From an archaeon (lineage in GTDB: Archaea > Aenigmatarchaeota > Aenigmatarchaeia > QMZP01 > JAFGSV01), in contig JANQNF010000018.1 in NCBI GenBank assembly GCA_028279705.1, positions 1 to 40,537 on the forward strand: 40,537 nucleotides of DNA. The letters are read 5' to 3'. Shown here piece after piece: positions 7,464 to 14,591 of the stretch. The notes beneath the pieces were generated by a model. That model was given only the letters and a program-made list of their open reading frames with translations. It made no database searches and had not been told where the DNA came from. The translations under genes were made by a program, and so were the position numbers. How positions within the stretch are numbered: position 1 is the stretch's first letter; every line of letters starts with the position of its first letter.

Positions 7464-8143
7464 TGAACGACCGCAGGAAGAACAAGGGTATACACATAGG
7501 ACTCATACCAGACGGGAACCGAAGGTATGCAACCGAAAACGGAAAGCCTGTCATAGACGGCCACGTCGAGGGCGCAAAGAGGATAGAAGAATTCCTTGAG
7601 TGGTGCAACGATTATCCCGAGATAAGGATGGTCTCTGTTTTTGCACTATCTACAGAGAACCTGAACAGGCCCAAGGCAGAGGTCGAGGCCCTCTGGAGGG
7701 TGTACAGGGACGAACTGAAGAAGCTTCTTAACCATCCACCTGTCAAGAAAAACAAGATAAGGGTGCGCGTGCTCGGGGACAGGGGCATATGGAGACCTGA
7801 TGTCAAGGACATCGTAAAGGAGCTTTACTATTCGACGAAGAACTATTCGAGGATGTTTCTAAACATAATGCTTGCATACGGCTCGAAATTCGAGATAAAC
7901 GAAGCAATAAAGGAAAGTATCAGGAAGCCTGCAGAGAAGCTTGACAAGGCTCTTTATGTAAAAGAGCCGCTGGACCTGGTCATAAGGACTGGAAGGCAGC
8001 ACAGGCTCAGTAATTTCATGCTCTACCAGGCAAGCTATGCGGAAATATACTTTTCTGACAAGCTGTGGCCTGAATTCACAAGGAAGGACTTCAAGAATGT
8101 CATGGATTGGTATTTTGAGCAGCAGAGGAAGTTCGGTAAGTAG
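7463..8143 (+). CDS. uppS: Cis-prenyltransferase (polyprenyl diphosphate synthase)
   Basis: A 226-residue cis-prenyltransferase of the UppS/DHDDS family. The catalytic motif IGLIPDGNRRYA has Asp17. FALSTENLNRPKAEVE (conserved region 2-3), DLVIRTGRQHRLSNFM and YFSDKLWPEF (regions 4-5) are intact. In archaea this enzyme extends allylic diphosphates with isopentenyl diphosphate to make the dolichol-type lipid carrier for glycosylation. The start overlaps the htpX stop by one base; the gene ends in TAG. Confidence 0.92.
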   Translation: MNDRRKNKGIHIGLIPDGNRRYATENGKPVIDGHVEGAKRIEEFLEWCNDYPEIRMVSVFALSTENLNRPKAEVEALWRVYRDELKKLLNHPPVKKNKIRVRVLGDRGIWRPDVKDIVKELYYSTKNYSRMFLNIMLAYGSKFEINEAIKESIRKPAEKLDKALYVKEPLDLVIRTGRQHRLSNFMLYQASYAEIYFSDKLWPEFTRKDFKNVMDWYFEQQRKFGK

Positions 8144-8168
8144 GACTGTAAACAATTGACTTCATAAA

Positions 8169-8350
8169 TCAGTATCTATTCTCTTTGAGTGTATCGAGCT
8201 GCCTTTGGAAAACACCGGCAAATTCCGACATGCCATTAATCTTATAGAAATCAACCATTCTCGATAACCGGCAATTATATCGTTAACATTACCTGTACCA
8301 TCGATAGTCTTCTTACCGTCTGCTACAATTGGTAATTTCATAACTTTCAT
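8169..8350 (-). pseudogene. Small hypothetical gene with probable frameshift
   Basis: An ORF starting at 8350 (MKVMKLPIVADGKKTIDG) reads well through NVNDIIAGYRE and then becomes low quality (WLISIRLMACRNL) until a stop at 8162. Around 8255 another frame takes over and reads a clean amphipathic stretch (MVDFYKINGMSEFAGVF, then QRQLDTLKENRY), ending with TGA at 8169-8171. Inserting one base near 8253-8256 would join both parts into one protein of about 61 residues. This may be a decayed gene, a sequencing indel or, less likely, a recoding event. The family is not recognised. An AT-rich box lies upstream at about 8370-8378. The rest of 8144-8404 shows nothing else. Confidence 0.4.
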
Positions 8351-8404
8351 TAAGATATTAAAAGGAAATAATTAAAAAATAATTGTAAAATAAAGGATCG
8401 GGGC

Positions 8405-10381
8405 TTAGCCGCCCCCGGTGTATCCTACGACTTCCTTTAAGTGCTCCACGCACTCAGGGTTCAGAAGCGTTGTGGTGTTACCAAGATTTGGTTCGTTCTT
8501 GATGAGCCCTCTCAGTATCCTTCGCATTATCTTTCCTGAACGAGTCTTCGGGACGTCCTCGACAAAGTATATCTCAGCCGGCCTTGCGGTCGGTCCGATC
8601 ATCTTGTCGACATGCTTTACGATCTCGGTCTTGAGATCGTCAGACGCTTTTGATGCATCCCTTAGAAGAGCGAACACTATCGGGACCTCGCCCTTGATCT
8701 TGTCGGGCCTTGGAACAACTGCCGATTCCCTGACAAGTTCGTGCTCGTTAATCGCGTTCTCAAGCTCTCCTGTGGAAAGCCTGTGACCCGCAACCTTCAT
8801 GACATCGTCGACCCTTCCGGTCACCCTGATCAGGTCGTAGTCTGTGAACCTTGCACCGTCGCTTGTGTCATAGACACCCTTGAACCTTGACCAGTAGGTA
8901 TCTATGAACTTCTGCTCGTTCTTGTAGATGCCCCTGAGCATGCCAGGCGAAAATGGCGGCTTCATGGCAAGGAATCCAGGAACACCGGGCTCTGCCTCGT
9001 TTCCTGCCTCCTCGTAAAGAGAGAAGTTTATGCCAAGGAAGCCTCTGCCGGCAACAGTCGGTACGAACGGTCCGACACCAGGAAGCGTGTTTATGACGTG
9101 CGCTCCGGTCTCGGTCTGCCAGTAAGTGTCTATCACCGGACACCTGCTTCCGCCGATTGTCCTGAAGTACCAAAGCCATGCCTCCTCGTCGATAGGCTCA
9201 CCCACGGACCCGAGTATCCTAAGGCTACTCATGTCGTATTTTTTCGGCCATTCATCGCCTGCCTTGATGAACATCCTTATTGCGGTCGGTGCTGTGTACA
9301 GGACGGTAACCTTGTGGTCCTGGACGACCTGCCACCACCTACCCATGTCCGGGTAGTTTGGGGCGCCCTCGAACACTAGCTGCGTTGCACCGACTGAAAG
9401 CGGTCCATAGCACCCGTAGGTGTGGCCCGTGATCCAGCCGACGTCAGCTGTGCACCAGAACATGTCGTCATCATGCAGGTTGAAGTTGTTCTTTGCGGTT
9501 ATGTAAGCCTGTGTGAGGTATCCCCCAGTGTCGTGGACGATGCCCTTTGGCTTTCCTGTGGTACCGCTTGTGTAGAGCATGAAGAGCATGTCGTTACTTT
9601 CAACGAATTCTGACTCACACTCTCCACTCTCGTTTTCAATGATCTCATGGTACCAGTGGTCCTTTCCTTCGTTCCAGTTGACTTCGATTTCCTTTGTCCT
9701 CTCAACGACGATGACGTTTTCTATCGGAGTTCCCTCGACGCCGACATCTGCGTTCTTCTTCAGGTCAAGAGGCTTTCCCCTCCTGAAGTAACCATTCGCG
9801 GTTATCAGAAGCTTTGCCTCTGCGTCTTCCATCCTGTCCTTTACGGACTCGCCGCTGAATGCGGAGAATACGACGTTGTGGACAGCTCCTATCCTTGCAC
9901 ATGCAAGAAGTGAAGCTACCATCTCAGGTATCATTGGAAGGTATATACCAACCCTGTCGCCCTTCTTGATGCCAAGCTTCTTCATTGCGTTTGCAAGCTT
10001 GTTTACTTCCTTGTTGAGCTCTGCGTAGGTGACCTCAACGGGCTTCTCGTCAACGGGTTCTGGAACCCAAACGAAAGCGACCTTGTCTCCCTTACCGGCT
10101 TCTATGTGCCTGTCAAGGCAGTTATAAGCTGCATTTATCTTTCCGCCCAGGAACCACTTGAATTCCCATGGCTTGTCGGGATTCTGTTCATAGACTTTGT
10201 CCCATTTCTTGTCCCAGTGGAGTTCCCCGGCAACCTTTGCCCAGTAACCCTCCTGGTCCTTCATGGCTTCTTCGTATACGTTTGGATCTGAAACCCATGC
10301 CTTCTTCTTCATTTCCTCCGAAGGCCAAAAAACATTCTTCTTTTCAGGGTCCTCGGTGACCCACTTTACTCCATTTGACAT
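8405..10381 (-). CDS. acs: Acetyl-CoA synthetase (AMP-forming)
   Basis: A 658-residue enzyme of the ANL superfamily, the normal Acs length. It activates acetate to acetyl-AMP and then acetyl-CoA. Visible motifs are the ATP loop YTSGTTGKPKGIVHD, DTYWQTETGAH (A5), and the C-terminal KTRSGKIMRR with the catalytic Lys that is acetylated in Pat-regulated family members. GDRVGIYLPMIPEM and ARIGAVHNVVFSAFS are typical of Acs. A longer frame opens at 10438, but the ATG at 10381 has GGTGAG just upstream and a TATA-like box 26 nt before it, and it matches the usual N terminus. It is transcribed alone. Confidence 0.95.
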   Translation of the reverse strand: MSNGVKWVTEDPEKKNVFWPSEEMKKKAWVSDPNVYEEAMKDQEGYWAKVAGELHWDKKWDKVYEQNPDKPWEFKWFLGGKINAAYNCLDRHIEAGKGDKVAFVWVPEPVDEKPVEVTYAELNKEVNKLANAMKKLGIKKGDRVGIYLPMIPEMVASLLACARIGAVHNVVFSAFSGESVKDRMEDAEAKLLITANGYFRRGKPLDLKKNADVGVEGTPIENVIVVERTKEIEVNWNEGKDHWYHEIIENESGECESEFVESNDMLFMLYTSGTTGKPKGIVHDTGGYLTQAYITAKNNFNLHDDDMFWCTADVGWITGHTYGCYGPLSVGATQLVFEGAPNYPDMGRWWQVVQDHKVTVLYTAPTAIRMFIKAGDEWPKKYDMSSLRILGSVGEPIDEEAWLWYFRTIGGSRCPVIDTYWQTETGAHVINTLPGVGPFVPTVAGRGFLGINFSLYEEAGNEAEPGVPGFLAMKPPFSPGMLRGIYKNEQKFIDTYWSRFKGVYDTSDGARFTDYDLIRVTGRVDDVMKVAGHRLSTGELENAINEHELVRESAVVPRPDKIKGEVPIVFALLRDASKASDDLKTEIVKHVDKMIGPTARPAEIYFVEDVPKTRSGKIMRRILRGLIKNEPNLGNTTTLLNPECVEHLKEVVGYTGGG

Positions 10382-10401
10382 ACTAACTCTCACCTCTAAT
10401 A

Positions 10402-10411
10402 GTTTAATTAA
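10402..10411 (-). promoter_or_regulatory. TATA-like box of acs
   Basis: ATTAATTAAA on the minus strand is centred 26 nt before the acs ATG at 10381. GGTGAG lies between it and the start. Confidence 0.5.
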
Positions 10412-10490
10412 TGTAGCAATTATTGAGACTGCGGACATTTAAATGTTTCGCATTTGGGCAGTTTCCATTTTTAAAATTCCACATACCAGT

Positions 10491-10841
10491 ATGATCATGA
10501 GGGGAAAAGGGGCGAAGATATACAGGCACCAATTCGGTTACGGGATAGTATCAAGCGGTGGGTATAATTCAAGAAATTATAATAACAATAACAGAGATGT
10601 GTTATATGACGGTGACCTTAAACCCGTTATTAAAATCAGAAAAGGGAAAGCTAGAAAAGTTGGTTACAAAAAGGCGAATAAATGGTGGGTGAAAAAACCC
10701 GACAAAGACGGTAAAACAGGGTCAAGAAATAATTACGGCAGGACAGGCACGAGTAGCCGATTTTCCGCCGAACGTGAAAACTTATACGGTATCCAAAAGA
10801 AACGCACTAGCATTTATTATTCAACGTATGATGACTGGTGA
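10491..10841 (+). CDS. Small basic Asn/Tyr/Lys-rich hypothetical protein
   Basis: About 116 residues, strongly basic, starting near MIMRGKGAKIYRHQ. It has a low-complexity Tyr/Asn/Ser stretch (NSRNYNNNNRD), a KIRKGKARKVGYKKANKWWVKK core, and a Tyr-rich end (SIYYSTYDDW). No family is recognised. The composition suggests nucleic-acid or surface binding, but that is only inference. A TATA-like box (TTTTTAAAATTCC, about 10468-10480) lies 20-28 nt before the ATGs at 10491 and 10497, which favours these over the longer frame from 10443. A+T use is higher than in neighbouring metabolic genes, a possible sign of transfer. Confidence 0.55.
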   Translation: MIMRGKGAKIYRHQFGYGIVSSGGYNSRNYNNNNRDVLYDGDLKPVIKIRKGKARKVGYKKANKWWVKKPDKDGKTGSRNNYGRTGTSSRFSAERENLYGIQKKRTSIYYSTYDDW

Positions 10842-10846
10842 ACAGG

Positions 10847-11239
10847 TTATTCACTCACTTTGCCGGTTTTACCTTTTTCTTTCCACATCTTAAGAAGGTC
10901 CAGAAAGTCGTCGAATCTTACCACAACGAAAGGAGGGGTCCTGCTGAAGTTGAAGACGAGGAAGTCCTGTTCTTTTTTTGCAAGTTCCATTATCTCTCCT
11001 TCCGGGAAGGAGACGTATTTTTTGGCCTTGGTGGTCTTTGCTTTACAGAAGAACTTGTTTTCCACTATTATGTCTGTATTTGGGATGTCGTGTTCTCCCT
11101 CAGGTCTTTGTCTTCCCGAAAGCGGGACTCTCCTTGCATCAAAACCGGCAGCTACGAGCTTGTCTTTTACGAGATGCTCGAATATCAGGAACTTATAGGA
11201 CGGGTCCTATGAGTCTCTCCTGCCGCGAGCATAACTCAT
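10847..11239 (-). pseudogene. PD-(D/E)xK nuclease-like ORF with in-frame amber codon
   Basis: Read from the ATG at 11239, this frame encodes MSYARGRRDS, then TAG (11207-11209), then 119 more sense codons. The post-TAG part has the marks of a resolvase-like PD-(D/E)xK nuclease: FEHLVKDKLVAAGFDARRVP, PLSGRQRPEGEHDI, then DIIVENK (Asp then ExK). A TATA-like box (11260-11269) lies about 26 nt before 11239, so the promoter and start appear intact. The only ATG after the TAG is at 11065, which would lose the catalytic ExK's partner residues. TAG ends several normal genes here, so read-through is not expected. It is probably a pseudogene or a base error. Confidence 0.6.
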
Positions 11240-11259
11240 AACAATAGTTGTCAGCCATC

Positions 11260-11269
11260 GTTTAAATTT
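11260..11269. promoter_or_regulatory. Shared TATA-like box, rhomboid and nuclease ORF
   Basis: GTTTAAATTTC-type sequence is centred about 26-27 nt before both the plus-strand ATG at 11291 and the minus-strand ATG at 11239. Both transcripts would be leaderless. Confidence 0.5.
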
Positions 11270-11290
11270 CAGCCGCGACAAAAAGAGATT

Positions 11291-12016
11291 ATGGCCAACC
11301 TGACGAAAGCGCTCATAATTGCAAACGTCATCGTATTCCTCGTAATCTTCAGCATGCCTGACGAACTGCTCCAGCAGACAAGCGACACGCTGGCATTCTC
11401 AAGCGGAAGCGTGCTGGAAGTGTGGCGATTGTTCACGTCGCTTTTCGTCCACGCAAACGCGTCACATCTCTTCTTCAACATGCTTGCGCTTTTCTTCTTT
11501 GGAAGGGTAGTTGAGGAAGAACTTGGGAAAAAGAAGTTCATTATCATATACTTCCTTTCAGGCCTTGTCGGAAACCTAGCATACGGGCTTACGAGTTCCA
11601 TTCCTGCTGTCGGAGCGTCAGGGTGCATATTCGGTATCATGGGAGCTTCCATGCTCATCAAGCCAAAGGAGATGATAAAGCTTTACCTGATACCGCTTCC
11701 ACTAGGACTCATTGCCATACTCTACATAATATCACAGGCTGCACTTGCCGTAGTACCCATGAGCGAAACCGGAATAGCGTACATGGCGCATATCGGGGGA
11801 CTCGTGACGGGAGCGCTGATTGTGCTTTATTATGAGACCAGGAATTCAATGAAGGGTATAGGATTCATGATACTTCTGCTTGTGCTGCTTATTGCACTGT
11901 GGCCGATAATAGGATTTGTGGTAGGCATAGGGGAAAGTGTGCTTTCGGTGATAGACTTTATCGTGGGTATAGTACTTTATGGCGCATCCAAGCTGCTCCT
12001 TTCCTGGATATGGTAA
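11291..12016 (+). CDS. Rhomboid-family intramembrane serine protease
   Basis: A 241-residue membrane protein with six or seven hydrophobic helices. The family motifs are intact: WRLFTSLFVHANASHLFFNM (about 45-64, the loop and HxxxN helix), the catalytic Ser110 in GASGCIFG, and the catalytic His167 in AHIGGLVTG. Rhomboids cleave single-pass membrane proteins within the bilayer. Substrates cannot be told from context. The C terminus has two extra hydrophobic segments (about 184-241). No fused cytosolic domain is present. Confidence 0.92.
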   Translation: MANLTKALIIANVIVFLVIFSMPDELLQQTSDTLAFSSGSVLEVWRLFTSLFVHANASHLFFNMLALFFFGRVVEEELGKKKFIIIYFLSGLVGNLAYGLTSSIPAVGASGCIFGIMGASMLIKPKEMIKLYLIPLPLGLIAILYIISQAALAVVPMSETGIAYMAHIGGLVTGALIVLYYETRNSMKGIGFMILLLVLLIALWPIIGFVVGIGESVLSVIDFIVGIVLYGASKLLLSWIW

Positions 12017-12064
12017 AAAAGAAAAGAATTTAATGCATGATTTGATAGGAATAATCGTGATTTC

Positions 12065-12325
12065 ATGGGTGAGAAAAAGCTCATAGGAAAGGTGACGCAC
12101 TACTTCAGTGAGATAGGCGTTGCGGTGGTGGAGCTGTCAGCTGACTTAAAGAACGGAGACAGTATCAGCATAGAAGGCCCTGGAACAAACGTCAAGCAGG
12201 CTGTCGAGAGCATGCAGATTGACCACAAGCCTGTGGAGAAGGCAGGAAGCGGGCAGGCAATCGGCATGAAGACTGCCGAAAAGGTCCGGGAAAATGAGGG
12301 TTATATACGTATCGAAGGATGGTAA
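12065..12325 (+). CDS. Mini EF-Tu domain-2-like protein
   Basis: An 86-residue single-domain protein matching a small archaeal/bacterial family annotated as translation elongation factor-like. It has the IGKVTHYFSEIGVAVVEL strand pair, GDSISIEGPGTNVKQAVESM, and GSGQAIGMKTAEKV, a complete EF-Tu domain-2 beta barrel without a GTPase. In bacteria, similar proteins are found beside U32 peptidases, but no U32 gene is here. The role is unknown; RNA or protein binding is plausible. A TATA-like box (GAATTTAATG, about 12026-12036) lies upstream. Confidence 0.75.
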   Translation: MGEKKLIGKVTHYFSEIGVAVVELSADLKNGDSISIEGPGTNVKQAVESMQIDHKPVEKAGSGQAIGMKTAEKVRENEGYIRIEGW

Positions 12326-12482
12326 GATATATCCGGGAAGAAAGCAAGGCATGAAATAGGAGACCTCGACTCCAATGTCAACACGTTATACACGAATAGT
12401 ATCTGGAGAGGGAGATTCTCAGACGTTGTCTGAATTACATCCACTCGGTTTAGACGCCACCTGTTCCCCATCTTCAAAGTAT
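12326..12482. other. Intergenic gap, no feature seen
   Basis: This 157-nt stretch between the mini EF-Tu gene and the HEPN gene has no convincing ORF, hairpin or RNA gene. A 61-codon minus-strand frame (12301-12486) overlaps both neighbours and has no protein-like character. Confidence 0.5.
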
Positions 12483-12956
12483 TCACTTACATTCAGGAGA
12501 AATATTTTTCCTGTATCCGTCTATGTCCTTTTCTGAAAGTCCATAAACAAGCTGGTCAAAAAATGAGACGAACATCTTGGCTTCCTTGAGCATGGATTCT
12601 ATTTCGCTTGCCCGATCGACTTTCATGTAGTACTGCGCATCGATCCTCTTGGCCTTATGATCGTTGATTGTCGCTACTTTTTCTTTTCCCAAAAGAGAAC
12701 CTACGGCAAGTATAGAACATGTGTGATTTTCGCATTTTACACCAATTCTCTGAAGGAATGAATACAGCGCATAGTACTCGGCGTAATAAATTGCCACAGT
12801 TGCCCACAAAAGATCATCGTCTTTTAGGTCCTTTACAGCTTTCAAAAGGGAAGATTTTGCCTGTTCAAGATAAGACTTGGAAAGTCTCCTGTTTGGATCC
12901 ACTATTCGCAGGCCATCTTTCAGCCTGAAGCACCATTTCAGTCTACTATTTCCCAT
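12483..12956 (-). CDS. HEPN-domain protein, toxin-like
   Basis: A 157-residue all-helical protein of the HEPN type. It has the SYLEQAKSSLLKAV first helix, ATVAIYYAEYYALYSFL, then RIGVKCENHTCSILAV, and a final DAQYYMKV helix, in the usual HEPN order. In HEPN/MNT pairs this partner is the toxin (RNase) or the AMPylation target. The usual catalytic R-x4-6-H is not evident: the last helix has RIDAQYY but no following His. The protein may therefore be inactive or act differently. Its start overlaps the end of the MNT gene by 11 nt, so the pair is one translational unit. Confidence 0.75.
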   Translation of the reverse strand: MGNSRLKWCFRLKDGLRIVDPNRRLSKSYLEQAKSSLLKAVKDLKDDDLLWATVAIYYAEYYALYSFLQRIGVKCENHTCSILAVGSLLGKEKVATINDHKAKRIDAQYYMKVDRASEIESMLKEAKMFVSFFDQLVYGLSEKDIDGYRKNISPECK

Positions 12957-13524
12957 AATGATCCCACATCTTATTCACAAAGAATGAATGATCGTTAAGT
13001 ATCACGTGGTTCTCCTCCACCTCTTTTACCAGTGGTTCCATTTTCTCAAGTGACTTGACAAAAGTCGTCTCTGTCATGACAATCTGATGTATTTCATGGG
13101 AAAGTAAATGTGCTGGAAGCTCCTGCTCCTTTTCCGAGATCACCAGCACATCCAGATCAGAATCCTTACCTGCCTTTAATTTGGCGAAACTTCCAAAAAC
13201 TATGATTGGCGTATCAGTGGAAACGGATTTCATGAAAGTCTTGAATTGTGGATAGGTTTCCATGAACAGGTCGGTTTTGTGTATTTCTGCCTGCAGCAGA
13301 TAAGACTTTGTTCCGACGTTATCCATGTTCAGGCTGAAATACTTGTTCTTACCTTCTACCATACTTCTGAGAATATCATGTTCCTCTAACTTAAGGAGGG
13401 TATTCTGCACTGTCCTCAATGGCAGGCCCGAGAGTTTACATATTTGCCTCAGGTAGAGTCTGCTTTCATAGCTTCTCGTATAAAGATTCATTAATTCGAG
13501 TTCATTGTTTCTTTTTTTATACAT
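12946..13524 (-). CDS. Winged-helix plus MNT nucleotidyltransferase, antitoxin-like
   Basis: A 192-residue protein from the chosen start. Residues 1-65 form a winged-helix DNA-binding domain (YLRQICKLSGLPLRTVQNTL, then a wing GKNKYFSL). Residues about 100-190 form a minimal nucleotidyltransferase: IIVFGSFAKLKAGKDSDLD has the GS motif and DxD metal ligands. MNT proteins pair with HEPN toxins, and some AMPylate them. Fusion to a DNA-binding domain suggests that it also represses its own operon. The frame is open to 13566, but a TATA-like box (TTTATTAAG, about 13549-13558) lies about 28 nt before the ATG at 13524, inside a 12-bp palindrome. Confidence 0.8.
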   Translation of the reverse strand: MYKKRNNELELMNLYTRSYESRLYLRQICKLSGLPLRTVQNTLLKLEEHDILRSMVEGKNKYFSLNMDNVGTKSYLLQAEIHKTDLFMETYPQFKTFMKSVSTDTPIIVFGSFAKLKAGKDSDLDVLVISEKEQELPAHLLSHEIHQIVMTETTFVKSLEKMEPLVKEVEENHVILNDHSFFVNKMWDHYGK

Positions 13525-13530
13525 ATGTAT
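13519..13530. promoter_or_regulatory. Perfect 12-bp palindrome over the MNT start codon
   Basis: ATACATATGTAT is a perfect palindrome that contains the ATG of the winged-helix/MNT gene and lies near the predicted transcription start. It is a candidate autoregulatory operator for the winged-helix domain. Confidence 0.4.
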
Positions 13531-13572
13531 CTTTATTGATACAGTACTTAATAAATGTTTCGGCAATACACT

Positions 13573-14556
13573 TCAAATCCAAACAACGTCAACATCGTCA
13601 GTTCTCCACCTCGGAAGAACCTCGACTTTTTCCAGATCCAGAGGGGCATGACCGGCTTTGTGCTGGACAATACCCGTCCATGCAATCATTGCGGCGTTAT
13701 CCATGCAGTATTCCCATGGAACCGCAGCAGACTTTGCACCACGCTCCCTGCACATTATATCCACCATCCCTGTAAGCCTTTTGTTCGCAGCGACCCCGCC
13801 TGTCAGAAGCACCTCATTTTTTCCCGTGTGCGCAAGCGCTCTTTCGATAACTTCAGTTACCATTGCAAACGTTGTTTCCTGAAGTGAAAAGCATACATCT
13901 CTCAGGCTCTCACCCTGCTTTAGCTTCCTTGTTGCATCTGTCACTATTCCAGAAAACGAAAGATCCATCCCCTTGACAACATACGGGAGCCCTATCCACT
14001 TACCGCCTTTTGCATGCACTTCTATTTTTGGGCCATGGGGAAATTCAAGTCCGGCTTCCCTTCCGAACTTGTCAAGTGCATTCCCTATTCCAATGTCCTG
14101 CGTTTCCCCAAATACCCTGTATTTCCCAGAGACGTGTGCAATTATCTGGGTATTTGCACCGGAAACGTAAAGAGTCACTGGGTCTTTTAGCTTTGTCGTG
14201 AGTCTTCCTATCTCTATATGGGCAATGCAGTGGTTGACTCCAATGAGTGGCTTTCCAAGTCTTTTTGCAAGTTCCACAGAGAAGTTCATGCCAGCATAAA
14301 GGCATGGCGGGAGCCCTGGCCCCTGCGAGAATGATATGATGTCGATATCCTCTTCCCCCTTTCCTGCCTTTTCAAGCGCATTTTTCAAAAGACTGTCTGC
14401 GATTTCCTCATGATGCTTTCGCGCATCCATTGGAATTATACCCCAGCCGGCCTTTGGCTTGTACGTGTCCTTCACGTTTGAAAGGACGTTTCCCTTGTCA
14501 TCCACAACACTCATGCCAAACGTATGGGCCGTTGATTCAATACCCAGGCAAATCAT
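13573..14556 (-). CDS. kae1: Kae1/TsaD-family tRNA threonylcarbamoyltransferase
   Basis: A 327-residue ASKHA-fold protein, the catalytic subunit of KEOPS that makes t6A37 on ANN-decoding tRNAs. It starts MICLGIESTAHTFG. The metal ligands are in NHCIAHIEIG (His109, His113). The nucleotide motifs YVSGANTQIIA, GNALDKFGR, and LTGGVAANKRL are present. The length fits the stand-alone form: no Bud32 kinase is fused, unlike in many euryarchaea. The ATG at 14556 lies 24 nt after a TATA-like box inside the guaA end; the frame to 14601 overlaps guaA and is less likely. Confidence 0.95.
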   Translation of the reverse strand: MICLGIESTAHTFGMSVVDDKGNVLSNVKDTYKPKAGWGIIPMDARKHHEEIADSLLKNALEKAGKGEEDIDIISFSQGPGLPPCLYAGMNFSVELAKRLGKPLIGVNHCIAHIEIGRLTTKLKDPVTLYVSGANTQIIAHVSGKYRVFGETQDIGIGNALDKFGREAGLEFPHGPKIEVHAKGGKWIGLPYVVKGMDLSFSGIVTDATRKLKQGESLRDVCFSLQETTFAMVTEVIERALAHTGKNEVLLTGGVAANKRLTGMVDIMCRERGAKSAAVPWEYCMDNAAMIAWTGIVQHKAGHAPLDLEKVEVLPRWRTDDVDVVWI

Positions 14557-14575
14557 AGAAATCACTTGAAACGAT

Positions 14576-14585
14576 GATTTATAAC
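14576..14585 (-). promoter_or_regulatory. TATA-like box of kae1
   Basis: GTTATAAATC on the minus strand is centred 24 nt before the kae1 ATG at 14556, just before the guaA stop codon. Confidence 0.5.
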
Positions 14586-14591
14586 TACAAG

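Noticed and set aside
10847-11065. Intact 72-aa gene from the ATG at 11065
   Set aside because: The frame upstream continues with conserved nuclease residues up to the amber codon, so the short ORF is only the tail of a longer gene.
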